From Panagrolaimus kolymaensis (Eukaryota; Nematoda; Chromadorea; Rhabditida; Panagrolaimidae): a DNA stretch of 64,000 nt. Positions 1 through 12,398 of the stretch are shown piece after piece. The notes beneath the pieces are model-generated. The model saw only the letters and a list, made by a program, of their open reading frames with translations. It ran no database searches and was not told where the DNA came from. Both the position numbers and the translations under genes were made by a program. Each line of letters opens with the position of its first letter. Position 1 is the stretch's first letter. The DNA is taken from contig JAJQJQ010000022.1 in NCBI GenBank assembly GCA_028622995.1, forward strand, positions 372,001 through 436,000, written 5' to 3'.

Positions 1-468
1 GAAGAGGAGAGCAACCAAGAGGACTTAATTTTGTTTTGAGCAAGTTTTCCTCGCCTTTTAATTGACCTTGTCTCAAAGAAGCCCTGTCCATCCTTCTTAC
101 CAAATAGTCATCATTTTTTGTGAAGGACTAAACATTTTTTGTGCGAAGGTGGAGCTCAGTAATTTTAAAGCGGTGATTTCTTCTTATCGATTCGCACAAA
201 CTTTAATTTTTTTAAAGTCCAAAAGTTTTGGCGCGCATAGAATTTTTCCATCTTTCATTTCCAGGAAGAATGGTTGATATTTTTGGATCCATTATGTAGC
301 AAAAGATCGGTCATCGTTACACGTGTTTGCTAACATTTCTGTTTTATAAAATGTTTAGTCATTTTCCTTTTACACAAAAGCGTTATTTTTGTTTAAAAAA
401 TGCTTTGAAACTTTCGTGTTCCGCTCTTTTATGTTTTTACTAAATGTTGGTTAATTTCAGATCGAAAT
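1..468. other. Intergenic DNA upstream of the thioredoxin-like gene
   Basis: I see no gene here. The stretch is T-rich. A TTTCAG splice-acceptor motif ends at 460, eight bases before the ATG at 469, which is the position expected for spliced-leader trans-splicing or the end of a 5' UTR intron. Confidence 0.6.
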
Positions 469-1035
469 ATGTCTTTATGGGAAGGTGTTGAAGTCTTTGA
501 CTCAGAACATAACAAGCACAAAGCTACTGATGTACTAAAAGATAAGGTTGTTGCACTTTACTTCAGTGCTGGATGGTGTCCTCCTTGTCGTCTTTTTACT
601 CCTAAACTCAAGGTTAGTTCATTTTGTTACTTTATGATGGTCTTAATCTTGTCTATGAAATTGCTCCTGATTAGTTTTTACTTTTAGAATTTTACTTCTT
701 TACTTTTTCACAACTAAATTCATTTGTTTCAGAGATATTATGATGCTCTCAAAGCAGCTGGTAAAAATTTTGAAATTGTTTTTGTTTCTCGTGATCGTGA
801 AGAAGATGATTTGAAAGAATATTTTGATGATCATCATGGCAATTGGTACTATCTTGGATTTGGAAATCCTTTAATTCAAGAATGGCTCGCAAAATTCGAA
901 GTCAAAACCATTCCTGCTATGAAAGTAATCAAGGATGATGGAACCGTCGTTGTTCAAGATGCTCGTAAAGAAGTTGTCGACAAAGGTGCAGATAATGCTG
1001 AAGAACTTTTTGAAGAATGGACTGCTTTTTTATAA
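469..1035 (+). CDS. Thioredoxin-fold protein, tryparedoxin/nucleoredoxin-like
   Basis: A small thiol-disulfide oxidoreductase of 148 residues in two exons, 469-612 and 733-1035, joined in phase 0. The active site WCPPC sits at residues 36-40; the two prolines between the cysteines are typical of tryparedoxins and nucleoredoxin-like proteins rather than classical WCGPC thioredoxins. A second half with VFVSRD (64-69) and the conserved cis-proline in KTIPAMKV (Pro109) completes the fold. There is no signal peptide or membrane segment, so it is probably cytosolic or nuclear. By family knowledge it would reduce protein disulfides; the substrate cannot be told from sequence. The length matches single-domain members, unlike multidomain nucleoredoxin. 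The start is the first ATG after a TTTCAG acceptor eight bases upstream. Confidence 0.9.
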
Positions 1036-2046
1036 AATCTAATTTATAATTGTATGCGTGTATTTTTATTATGATGTTTTACTTTAATATTTTATTTCAC
1101 ATTGTAATGTTATCAAAAATAAATTTTTGTTTGTGATGTAATTAGCCACTGTATGAGCGTTAGAAGCTCCTAGTATAATAGCATGAAATGTTTCATGATT
1201 TCTCAGATTCATATAATTTTTTATAGTGGATTTACTTGAAATGAAGATGAGCAAGCAACTCTGCATTCTTTATTGCTTAAATTTTTATAGTAATTTCAAT
1301 GTTTGCATTTTGTCAACAAAATGCTGGATATAAGTTTTTTTGTTGTTGTATGAAAGTAATCTGGTAAATTTTAACCCATTTTTAAAGCCTGTATTATGGG
1401 AATGTGTCCAGGAGTGACTTACCAATGTGTTAGTGATACTTGTTTTTTCGTAATTTTTATTTTGTCTCTCGATTTCCATTTATAAAACTTTTAATTTCCA
1501 AAAACACCAACACCAAAACATTTTTTATTTTTGTTTCCATCCATTTTCTTCCTCCACTTTTCTAAACATAAATAAACTCTTCAAAAAGTTCATTTTTTAG
1601 CCTTTTTTTCGTATGAAAGTGTTCTTTTTTTTTCTTCTTGGTCACTTTTTTAAAGCCCCATGGATTAAGTCATTTTTTGGTTGGATGAAGAAAAGGAGTA
1701 TCGTGTTATTTTTCATGAAACAAAAACACCAAAAAGCTTTTCCATCCCATTTTTTAAAAAGATGAATCGTTTTTAAGTTCCTTCATGACAGCTGTGTCGC
1801 TCGACCAAAAGATTTTTTCCTGGAATTGAAAACAATGCGATTTTGTGTTGGAAAAGAATTTAGTGGCTTTAACAGTAAAAGAAAGAGAAAGAAGGCTTTG
1901 ATTGGAAAAAGAAAGACTTCGGTTTAATTAAAAAGGCCCGATTTTATAAACTATGATAACCCCACAAAAAAAAGACACAAAAGAATAATTATTAAATATT
2001 TATTTATTACATATTTTTTATTACATTACAAAAACATAAATCAGAT
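1036..2046. other. Intergenic region between convergent genes
   Basis: No gene recognised. It contains the 3' flank of the thioredoxin-like gene and, on the minus strand, overlapping AATAAA signals (1999-2008) a few tens of bases beyond the stop of the sperm-specific gene. Confidence 0.55.
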
Positions 2047-2376
2047 TTAAGCAGCAGAAATTGGAATAACTACTTCTCCAGCAGCCGGACCAGCTTTGAA
2101 TGGAGCTTGAGCATCTGTAGCGTCGGCAGCAACTTCAGCGAATTGAACGACGAGTTTATCATCCTTTGGTGGACCAGCAAGACGAGTAACTTCAAGAGGA
2201 GCAGAGGCACCAGGTTCAACGAAGCCAAAGACGGGTTTTAAGCGATATTCGGTGTTGTTGGATGATTTGACTTTGAATGCAAGACGAGCTCCACCACTGT
2301 TGACGAGTTGATGAGTTGAGACTCCACCAGCGGCGGGAACTTGACAAGCAGGAGGATCTGCAGCTAAAGCGGCCAT
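2047..2376 (-). CDS. Sperm-specific protein class P (MSP-like domain)
   Basis: A single-exon gene for a 109-residue protein that is essentially one MSP immunoglobulin-like beta domain. The N-terminal half carries DPPACQVPAAGG, HQLVNSGG, FKVKSSNNTEYRLKPVFGFV and then APKDDKL-type PPKDDKLVVQFA; the C-terminus is GEVVIPISAA. This is the signature of the small nematode SSP (sperm-specific, class P) family, shorter than the 127-residue major sperm proteins. Family members are abundant in spermatids; a role in the amoeboid sperm cytoskeleton is inferred from MSP. The codons are richer in G and C than most neighbouring genes, consistent with high expression. The gene has no intron and its own TATA-type promoter, as many nematode sperm genes do. 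Confidence 0.93.
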   Translation of the reverse strand: MAALAADPPACQVPAAGGVSTHQLVNSGGARLAFKVKSSNNTEYRLKPVFGFVEPGASAPLEVTRLAGPPKDDKLVVQFAEVAADATDAQAPFKAGPAAGEVVIPISAA

Positions 2377-2438
2377 TTTTCTTGAGTTGTTGAGAGTTGA
2401 GCGAAACGACGACGAAGTTGACGAAGACAGCTACGAAA

Positions 2439-2476
2439 GACTGATAACTTTTTCATGGATGGTTGAAGTTTATATA
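2439..2476 (-). promoter_or_regulatory. TATA box plus initiator of the sperm-specific gene
   Basis: On the minus strand TATATAAA occupies 2476-2469. A TCAGTC initiator-like sequence has its A at 2442, about 34 bases downstream. Overlapping it is TTATCA (2447-2442), the reverse complement of a TGATAA GATA-factor site. GATA factors drive spermatogenesis genes in nematodes. The implied 5' leader is about 66 nt. Confidence 0.55.
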
Positions 2477-2479
2477 CTC

Positions 2480-5201
2480 TTTTTGAGGTTTTCAAAAACA
2501 TCAAAAAAATGCAAAAAATTTACATAATTTGATGCAAATTATTGCAAAGCAACAACATCAAACTTTTTTTTGAGACATTGAAAAAGTAAAATGGCTGTTT
2601 TTTTTTGTAACAAATCCTAATGAAAGAGGTGTAGTTAAAACTTGGTAGCATATCTTTCTTTTTTCCGATTTATAACTTTGTCATCATTTTTACTGTAGAG
2701 ACGTTAATTATAAATGCAACCATTTTTATTTTCAAAACCTTTTTTTCTTTTTCTTTTTTGTTTGATTGATTCAATAACATTTTTATTTGTGTTTGTAAAA
2801 ATTTAAACCAATGATGACACAAATAAGCTCAAAACAGATAACCAACGATTAACTTTACACTCATTTAGTTTATTTTCTTTGATATGATCATATAAAACAA
2901 CAGCTAGCTGTGATAAACACATTCTAATGTGTTCTTATATCTTCAAAATAAAACAATTTCATATTTGAGGCAAACTTTTATCGTATCACATTTTCTTTGT
3001 CAAAAATGAAATTTTCTTTCAACGTTGCAATCTTTTAACGACCTAAATTCAGCCTTATTTAGAGTTAACCTCACAGAACCATGAAAACTTGTTAAGCTTC
3101 CATTTATTCGTTTATTCCCAACCAAGCAAAACCAACGAAAGATAAAAAACAAATTGACGCCTATTATAAAAAAAAACCAGCAAGCGACGACAAATAAAAT
3201 AAAATAACGCAGTTTAGTGAAAGCTACTACCACTTTCTGTTTTTTGTTTTTTGTTGTTTTAGGTTGTTAATGTCGCGCCTCTTTTCTTTTTTCTGTAGCT
3301 TCAAATTGAAAAAGTAAAATAGTAGCAGAAACTGCAGCCAGCTTGAGCTTCATCCAAAAAAGCTTGTTCGTGTCTTCTTCCTTTTTATTCCTTATCCTTC
3401 TTCTTTTTTTTTTTTGAGTTTTTTTTATTGACTCATCTTCGACATTTCTCTTTCATCCATCCTCCCATTTTCTCCCTTTTATCTTCGCCTCCAAAATTTT
3501 TTTTGCTTCTTCTTCTGGTGGCAAACGGAAGAATTTGTGAATTGGTGGTGGCCATTAAAGATGCGCCCTTTTTTTTCTTTGCTTTCTTTGTCACCCCAAA
3601 AAATAAATGAAACTTTTTCTTTTCCATTTCGGGTTTTTTTTTTTGGTGGAGGAGGAAAACACCCGAAGGCGAAGAAGAAGCAGTAAACGATAAAGAAAAG
3701 AAACAATAATTAAAGTTTTTCTTCTTCTTCTTCGAGCGAGAAGAGGAAACAAGCAAGAGGCTTTGATTTTAATTCTTTTTTTAAGTTTCTTTTCTTATTT
3801 TTTTTTCTGCCTTTTTAGTTGTTGGGTTGATTAGTAAATGTTGAAGTCATAGAGAGGAAAGAGTGCCGCTATTTTGTTATCGTAGTTTAAAAAAACTATA
3901 ATGGTTTTTTTGTAACGTCTAAAATTTGGATTTTATTATATTTTTTTGTAAAATGTTTTGCTTTTAAACTATGAAATGCATATCTCTTTTTTTTCTTGAT
4001 TCTTTGATTTTTTAAAACCAATTAGCTGTTAATATTTGGAAATATTATTCCTTGGTCAAATACTATATCGGTTATTTTATTTTGAGATTTTCTCTTCGCA
4101 ATATCACATCTTCGATTTTGAGCAGTAAAGATACCGACGATGGTAGGAAAATAAAATTATTTATAATTTACCAAAGTTAAAATTTCATTTGTTTCCATAT
4201 TTTTGGCACTTTTTAAGACAGGGTTTCTTAATCTTGGAATTAATTCTAGAATTGAGGAAAATCTTTGTGATCAGGTTTGTCTCCAATAAATAAAGGACAT
4301 AAGATTTGTTGGATTTTGGAAACTTTTTTTTCGAAATCAGTGTTACAATATTTTGACCATCAATAATCGACGATTCTCCTCCGTTATTCTCCATGAATGA
4401 AATCAAAAAATTCATCGTTTGAATTTCAACTTTTATTTTTTACTCTCTACTGTCACCCTATTTTTTTCCAAATATGCCACTTTTATTTTATTGAATGAGA
4501 CTTTTGTCTCAAAAAGTTTTTTGTTAACCCCAAAAGAAATATGTATGTACGTATTTATTTATTTTTTTTTGCAACCACCACAAATCTTTTGGGAATATTA
4601 GACAAAAAAATAAAAATACAGATTTTTCGTTTTCGAAATAAAAATTTCTCTGCCTTCTGTCAGAAAAAAATAAATAAATAGCAGAAGCTAAAAGAAGAAA
4701 AGAATACTATTGCCATTTTCATTCAATAATAATAAAAAAAATTTCTGTCGGCTTCTTTTCATTCTTTTTTTTTGTGACCCCAGAAGGGAGCTTTCATATT
4801 TTTATTAGGCAATTTCATGGCTCCTTTTTTTCAAGTTAAATTGTCGTCTTTCCTTTAAAATAATGATGACGATTATTTTTGTCTCGCTTATTTAGTTTTT
4901 TTTTTACTTTTAGTAAACAACAAGATTTTGGTTTAGGAAAAACAGACTACCGTAATTTGGCCATGTCTAAACGAATTTAATTTCGTTTCAAACCGTTTAT
5001 CTTTTTTTATAAATCTTAATAAAGAGTTTAAATTTTGAAAAGTTTTTGTGACAGATTTTTGACGGGCGTTTTTAGTTTGCACATTTTTATTCGCAAAAAA
5101 TGATATTTTTAGAATGCTATTCAAAGCTACAACAAATTTACTTTATCAAATAAAATTATGCTTATAAAAATTTATTATTTCATTAATGATTAATCTATAA
5201 A
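2480..5201. other. Long gene-free interval
   Basis: About 2.7 kb of AT-rich DNA with long T and A runs. Open frames such as those around 3428-3756 and 4185-4601 are low-complexity and lack splice structure or recognisable protein. It probably holds the regulatory region of the TMEM151-like gene. I see no RNA gene. Confidence 0.5.
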
Positions 5202-7694
5202 ATGTCCCGTCGCCGACAAACTGTCATCATTGATAATCTTGCTGTGAGTTTTTTTAACGTTGTGATAATTAGGAATGAGATTGAAGCATCGTCAGATGAT
5301 GCAATTGATTTTTTTGCCAGCATTTTAATTAGGAATAATAATAAGAGAGATGCAAGTTTAGAAGAATAAGAAGAAAAAATATTGCATCATCTGATACTAT
5401 TTTAGTTGCAAGAATTTTTAGATAAATTAAAAACTATAAAAAATAATTACAATTATTAAATTTTTTGATTTATAAAGTTAGCGAAGCTTGTGAATCAAGG
5501 AAATATACTGCAATTTACTAACTCACTTTTTTCGAGGTAAAATAAACAAATGTGTTTTTTGAAAAGCTTGAACCCATTTTTTTAATTTTTAATTTTACTA
5601 TATTTTTTTTTTCCAGCAAAAACCAGTTCGATTAAGATTTTTCCGTTTTTTACGAAATAATTTTCATTGGAAATGTTTATTATCCACTTTATTAGTTCAT
5701 TTATGTATAACATATGGAATATGGTGTCATATCAAAGATGCAGCATACGATGGTCGAATAATAATTCATTATGCTCATGGACCATGTAGTCAAGGATATA
5801 ATTTTATACCCATTGCATTTGGAATATTACTTTATTTAATATATTTAACTGAATGTTGGCATTCAAGAATGAAAATATCAAAAATACATAAAACTGATTT
5901 AAATGAAGCAAACGAATATATAAAAAAGTTAAAAGCTTCCACGCCTATAGTTTGGTGGAAAAGTGTATGTTATCATTATTTTCGACGAGCTCGTCAAGTT
6001 ACACGATATCGAAATGGAGATGCTATAACTGCAACACAAATATATTATGAGCGAGTTAATTCTCATACAGCTGGAAATGTGTTTATGTTTGATTCATGCG
6101 GGTTTAAAGATATAAGTAAAAGCCTCGAAGATTTAGAAAAATATCCAATTATTCGATTAAAATTTTCTAAAGGTTTTGTATTTGCTTGTGTACAAGCTGC
6201 AAATGAATTTGAAGAACAACGAACAAGATTTTTTAATGAAAACGAAGTTAAAGATGATTATATGGAAGTGAGAGAAGGGCTTGATTTGGTTGAAATTCCA
6301 TTTATTGATAATATGATTGTTTATACGAATAATAATTTAAAGCAACCATGGTATTTAAAGCCATCAATTTATTGGTTTTTTAGTATTTTATTATTTTCAT
6401 GGCCTCTTAGAATGTTTGAAGAATTTAATACCGCTCATATTCATTATCAAGCCACTAAACTTTTTGGAACAAATTATCTTAGTCCTTCAAGTGTAAATTA
6501 TACTGGACCTCTTACTAGGACTTCAACCATGGAATCAACCGAATTAGAAAGAGCTTTACGAGAAAATTATCTAATGGTTCCAAGTTATTCGGAAGCGGTG
6601 TTTTTAGATCCGGTGTCTTACACGAATACTTTAATATTTCCAAATATTCGAAATCGAATCCTTTGCAATGAAAATGTTATCACTAATTATGGCGCTGTAA
6701 ATAATAACAATAATAATAATAATCCACGAATACCTCGGCCACCACCTCCAGCATTTTCTCAACTTTTTAATACTCGACATGGACCATCAAGAAGTAAATC
6801 CATGTCATTTAATGATCCAGAAAGAGCACCAATAAGTTCAGCAGCCATTCCAGTACCGAGACCAAGTGAATTAGCACTTAAAACTGTGAATAATAACAAT
6901 AGCAACAATAAACAACATCCATCGAGATCCATATCAATTGCGGGTATTTGTGGTACAACTAAATCAAGTGGATATCATTCACAAAGCAATACGCCAGTAG
7001 TAGTAAATGGTGGTGGAGGAGGAATGATGGATGAAAGGAGGCCATTAATTGAACCCATGCAAGCTTCATTGGAAAATGAACCACCACCAAGTTATGAAGT
7101 AAGCCTCTTTTTTTGCCATTGAATCATTAACAAAAATGGGGGAATTATTGTAACATAATAAATGCTGATGCAAAAAAAAATAAAACATTTAGTGCTTTTT
7201 GCTACGAAATTTATAGTACCGTATTTCTATTTCTCAACCGTAATTGCTTTAATGGAAGCCAGCAACGTTTTGGTTAAAAAAAAGGATACTAATGTATTTG
7301 ATGCAAGCTTCATATATTTGAGCTTTCTTCTAACAGTTTTTTCCGATACAACAATACAGTAACTGATAATTCTATAAATGGCTACAATTATGTTTTTTAG
7401 CCATTAAAAAAAAGCAACTAATAAGCAAAAACAAAAACATAATTAAGGCAGGCTTTTTCCAAAAATTCTAAAATTAAATGCAGCTGCATTTTTGTCCATT
7501 TATTTTTTTAATTGTTAATGTTTGATTAAAAAAATCCCATGTTTTTAATTTTTCAGGTTGCTTTACGAATGTGTGCACCAATTTACAATCGAATTCGACA
7601 ATCAGCCAATTCAATTTCTTCTTTGCTCAATGCCCTTTCACGTTCTAATTCTCGTGACCTTCGTCAATATAGCCTTGATGGACCACCTGCCTAA
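5202..7694 (+). CDS. TMEM151-family transmembrane protein
   Basis: Three exons, 5202-5243, 5617-7098 and 7557-7694, all joined in phase 0, give 553 residues. The N-terminus is MSRRRQTVIIDNLA. Two hydrophobic segments follow (around TLLVHLCITYGIW and FGILLYLIYLTECW), then a long conserved cytosolic-type domain with RQVTRYRNGDAITATQIYYERVN-type TMEM151 sequence, and a third hydrophobic stretch near YWFFSILLFSWPLRMFEEF. The C-terminal third is low-complexity with Asn runs, Pro-rich patches and a PPPSYE motif (PPxY) at the exon 2/3 junction, a possible WW-domain ligand. Human TMEM151A/B are of similar length; the molecular function of the family is poorly known. The short first exon is supported by a good GTGAGT donor and frame continuity. 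Confidence 0.85.
5292..5394. repeat. 14-bp inverted repeat in intron 1
   Basis: TCAGATGATGCAAT at 5292-5305 is exactly reverse-complemented at 5381-5394 with 75 bases between. It lies inside the first intron of the TMEM151-like gene. It may be a hairpin or a remnant of a small repeat. Confidence 0.5.
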
Positions 7695-10160
7695 AATATT
7701 TTATTTTTATCCTTGCCATTATTTTTATTCCACACATTCAATCTTTGTTAATCCGTTTTTTGTTTTGGTTTTAAACTACTTTTTTTCTTTTAAATTAATT
7801 CTTTAGGGATTTATGTGTAAATAAAGAAAGAAATTTAATTTTAGTTTTTGAAAATCATCAAAGATTAAGTTTTAAGGATTTAGGATATTTAGAACAGTAA
7901 TTAATCAAATTGTAAATCCTTTTTAAACGAGGTCGTTAAATTTGGAAAAAAAGAAGAAAGAAGAAAGACAGCGTGCTTTTCGTTGCTTTGTTTCTATTCT
8001 TTATTCAATTTTTGGGTTCTTCTTCTATCTCGAGAGAAGAGAGAAAGATCAAATGAGATACACTACAACGCTACAAAAATATGTGTGAATATATCCATCA
8101 AATAAATATGCAAATACATATAAGAGTGCATTTGAAGAAGAAGAAAAAAAATGCCGAGTACAAAAACGGCACGTTTTTCTTTTTGTACTTCTTTCCCTTC
8201 TCTTTGCGCAGATAAAAAGAAAAGAATGAAGGATGGACTCATTAATTCGAGATTTCCAAGGTGATTGATAGAAAGGAGGAAAACCCCTAAAAATAATATG
8301 ACCACCAAAAAATAATGAACGCACGCACATACACATATATTTCTATTTGAGCCATACAACCGACCAGCGAAGAAAAAAATTAATGGGGAGGAGAGGAAAA
8401 TCGAGGAAAGCAACGCTGTGATGGTTTATGTCATTGAAATAGGAAGAATGGCGACGCCAAAATATCATCGAATATATAGGATAAAAAATGCGATGAAGAA
8501 GAAGAGAGAAGAGAGAAAGGGGTTCCCCGAAAATATTAAAGACCAAAAATAGCACAAAATAGGAGGAGTTTTTATTTTTGTTTTGTTTTGATAAAAAATA
8601 ATTTGGGGAATGCCTCTCTTCTTAAAAAAGAAAAGAATATGGAAGAAGAAAGAGATCGAGGAGGGAATGAATAAGTGAGAGAGGGTGTTTTCCAAAATGA
8701 CCAATGGTCAAAAATGGATGGTTGTTGTTTATTTTTCGTTGCTCTTTTTTCTTCCATTCGTCTGTCATTCAGTTTGTTGATGCTTGCTTCTTTGGAGGCA
8801 TTTTCTTGTTGATGGTAATGGTAGGCTATTATGGGTTAGTTGGAATAAAAAAATCTTGACTTGCAACCGAAGTTTTAAAAAATAAACAATCCACGCTCAA
8901 ACTAAACTCTTGCTTGATTTTTTTGTTGCTTTCATAGTTTAATGGTTTCTTCCAGTTTTATTACTCTTAACATCCTGGTTCGATTATTTTTCCTTAAATC
9001 GAACTTCTTTTTATTTCTTTCAAACTCAATTTCTATTTTGTAGCCATGACCCTCCTCTCCCTCTCCTAAAAAATGGAGGAAACTTTGAACTTTTTTTCTC
9101 TCACTACAAACATTTTTTTGTTTGCCTGTCCATCATCTCAAAAAGTTTAAAGCATTTTTAATTTTTTGATTTTAAAGATAAAATAATCCTATCGCCACTC
9201 TACCACCGACCGCTACTTATCATTCATCATTCGATTTATTTCTCATTTGAATTTAAATCAGAAAAAACCTTCCACTTTTTTTGTTTGTTGGTTTTAAGAA
9301 CACATTTTAAAGGAAATGATAATTAATCCTTTTATTCTTTCTGTTTCCATTAAATTAAACTTTTTGATTTCAAACCCTTTATTTCTCTCAATTCAATCAA
9401 AAAAAATATTTTCGAAGAATATCCTAATTTTTAATTTTTCTCGCACATTTTCAGCTACTTTATTAAATCTCGTTGTAAAAATATTCTTTTAGGATATTTG
9501 ATATCTTCAAAGTGGCGCTTTAATCCCTTGTTTAAATCTGTGTTTTTTTTGTAAACAAACATAAAAAATAGGTAATCTAATCTAAAAGGATTTCCATTTT
9601 GCCGCGTTTATCGATGGAATGACTTTCAAGTGCCAAAGAAAAAATTGATTGAGGAAAGACCAATCTTTGTTTTTGCGCAAAAATTTTTTAGTCTTTTTTT
9701 GCGCCATCGATTATTTTCTTGTTCGATATTCTAAGTTATCTTCAAATTGAGTTCAATGACTTTATGGATTGATTAGGTTTTGAAAACGAAATTTTACCTA
9801 AACAATTTTCTCTATCAATTTATTTACAAATGCCTTTATTTTTATCTTCTTCTCGCGAGGCTAGCGATTATCTGTTTTTATTAAAAGTCACCATTCCCTC
9901 CTTAAAAACCCTAAACCTTTGTTACTGATTTATTTATGGCTTTTGTTTGGTTGTAATATTTTCCTCGTAATTTTTTTCTCTTTTCAATTGGTGAAACAAT
10001 TTTTTGTTCGAAAAGCGCGTTTGCGATTTGTGATTTTAGTCATATTTTTCATTTCGTCACGGTTTATTCATTTGTAAAATTAAACTCAAAAATTTAGGTA
10101 ACAAAACTAAAGCTGCCCTAAATTCCTTCAATTCTTTTTTTTCTCGGAGTTTTGTAAGTT
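7695..10160. other. Intergenic region with purine/pyrimidine-skewed segments
   Basis: No gene recognised. The segment 7940-8760 is strikingly A/G-rich on the plus strand; its minus-strand open frames are T/C-rich low-complexity artefacts. The remainder, 8760-10160, is ordinary AT-rich sequence leading into the Rab-like gene. Confidence 0.5.
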
Positions 10161-11828
10161 ATGAGCCCTGATCCATCTTCATTGATATGTTGTGATCGTC
10201 AAACATCAACGTATAATTTTCAAGAAAAACATTTGGATGAATATTCTCATAATTATGAAAATCCTTTAACTTTGGAATTGAGCCTTCCAGTAACAAAATC
10301 TAAAATTATTGTTCTTGGAAATTCTGGTACTTTTTATTTATTATATTTCTAAGTTTTTCAAAATTTTGTGTTTAGGCGTTGGTAAAACAAGTATAATTTA
10401 TTCACATAAATATGGTGGAACTGGATTTTTAGCCCATTCAGCTACAATTGGCGCAAGTTATATTAATTGTAATGTTGTAGTTGATAATGATCCAATTCAA
10501 TTACAAATTTGGGATACCGCTGGACAAGAGCGATTTAAGTGCATGGTAAGCCTTTTAGTTTTATGCCTTTTATCTTCTTTGCCTGAGTTCCTAGAGACTT
10601 AGGTTATTAGCTCTATGGCTTTTGGAAAAAAAAGTTTCTTTAGTACTTAAAAAAACTTTGTCAAGCGCCGTTCCTTTAAGATTAGTCTTTTATTTGAGTG
10701 GCCTTAAAAGCAGAGTAAAAAAGATCAGAAAAAGATCAAATAAAAAAAGAATATAAATAAAAATGGATTGCACGTTTTTCGTCGTCGTCGTCGTTGCCAT
10801 CATCATCATTTTTCTAACGAACGAACAACGAATGGTAGAAAAACGGGGAAAGACCCTTGCTGCAAATTTTTTGCGGCGATAATAACGTGATTCTTCTAAA
10901 GATATCCTTTTCCTTCCTTCCATCATTTTTATTTTGTTTGTCTTTTTTCTTTCTATCTCTCTCTCTTCTCTTTTTTTTATATATATTTGTTTTTGCCGGT
11001 GTGATGGTGTTAACTAAGAATAACATGGAGAGAAAAAAAAAGGAAAGATAAAAAAGAGATAAAAATCTAAAGTGCATCAACGCGATGAAAAATTACGGTA
11101 GGAGTAGCTTTACAGTAGGGATGAAGTATGATCATTGAAGCATCATAAAATTAATTATTTTGCACGCAAATTTTCATTTTAAAGGAACTCTAAGATAAAT
11201 AATTAGTTGTCTTTTTTGGGGCTACGATAGCTGCAAGAAATTTTGGGTTAGCATGAAACTTCTTTTTTTCAAGATAGCAATTTTCATCTTATTTTTCAGG
11301 TTCCCATGTACATGAGAAATGCAACCGCAGCTATAATTGTGTATGACATTACATGCCGAAAATCTTTTGAGGAGGTTGATAAATGGGTTTCAGGTAAGCC
11401 TCCTTCCAGATGCAACCCAAAAAACTTTATTTATCCCCAATTTTTTTTCAGAGCTGTATCGATGCGTTGGAGTTCAAGATCCATTAATATTTTTGGTTGG
11501 AAATAAATCCGATTTGGAATCTTCTCGACAAGTTACAGAAGGTGAAGGCCTAACAAAAGCAGCAAAATTAAGTGCAGAATTTTTTGAAGTTTCTGCGTAT
11601 AATTCAGAAATAATTGATACCGTTTTTGCAACCTTAGCTGAAGCAGTTCATGAACGAATGAAGGAAGAAGCTTCAGAACCTACATCTCCAACAACTTCTT
11701 CACCAACAAGTTCAACTCGAGATTCACCAATTTTTCGTTTGCTTACTTCACCTTTAAGATCTCGTTCACCATCAGGAGATCATTTAAAGGAACCAAAAAA
11801 ATCTAACAAAAATTGTTGCATTCAATAG
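10161..11828 (+). CDS. Rab-type small GTPase
   Basis: Four exons, 10161-10326, 10376-10545, 11300-11393 and 11452-11828, give 268 residues. All GTPase boxes are present: GNSGVGKTS (53-61), switch I TIGASY (79-84), WDTAGQERF (101-109), NKSD (161-164) and SAY (191-193, where SAK is usual). The C-terminus ends CCIQ, a dual-cysteine prenylation signal. The effector-region sequence (VPMYMRNATAAIIVYDIT, KWVSEL) resembles the Rab5/21/22 endosomal branch, so membrane traffic is inferred. Oddities are an N-terminal extension of about 45 residues before the G domain, a Ser/Pro-rich hypervariable tail of about 60 residues, and an intron that splits the P-loop between Ser55 and Val57. The second intron is 754 bp and contains a GTC and ATC trinucleotide run near 10780-10807. 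I cannot assign a specific Rab. Confidence 0.9.
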
Positions 11829-12398
11829 AATAAATTTTTAAAGGCTGTTTTAGAAAACCTAAAAGCCTGTTTTCATTGTTATTGTTTTTTTTAGTTTTTT
11901 AGGTTAACAAAAAAAATTATTACTTTTTTCTTTATTTTTCACGGGTCTCAATTATTTTTTTATTCAAAACTAATTTAAAAGTTTCCATTTTTTTAGTTTG
12001 CAAAACTCAAATTTTTTGTTTAAAATAAAGTATTTAGATTGTTATTTTTTTTTATTGTTGTTATTAGTTTTTGTTAAACGGTTTATTTTATATGTAAGAT
12101 TAGGAACTAACAAAAAAGATATATTTAGGTTTTTTTGATACTCATTTTGTTTTCTTCTTGCCACACAAGTTTTTTAAAGCATTTTTATTTGTCTTTTACG
12201 CTTTTAATATTGTTGTTAAAGTTTATTTTTTACGAGAAATAAAAAGTTAATAAATAAGTTTTTTATTTTATGGACCAAAGTTTTAAACAAAAATTTAAGC
12301 CAAAAAAATGCCATCAAAAATATACGTACAAACAAACCACAGAAATGCGAAGAAAAACCAAAATATACAGAATACACAAACATGGTAACCAAAAGAAA
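11829..12398. other. Tail-to-tail intergenic spacer
   Basis: The Rab-like gene ends on the left and the F-box-like gene ends on the right on the opposite strand. Several AATAAA motifs are visible on the plus strand (for example near 12237-12256). No other feature is seen. Confidence 0.5.

Noticed and set aside
1920..1942. GGTTTAATTA, the first ten bases of the nematode SL1 leader
   Set aside because: The rest does not match the leader and no GGTAA donor or Sm site follows, so it is not an SL RNA gene.
3428..3756. Overlapping open frames on both strands
   Set aside because: The products are Phe/Ser- or Lys-rich low complexity arising from T- and A-runs; no splice signals or homology.
8049..8757. 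A set of overlapping minus-strand frames with hydrophobic products
   Set aside because: They follow from the A/G-rich plus strand; several frames are open at once, which indicates composition bias rather than coding.
8940..8985. GGTTCGAT resembling a tRNA B box
   Set aside because: The consensus CC is absent and no A box or cloverleaf lies upstream.
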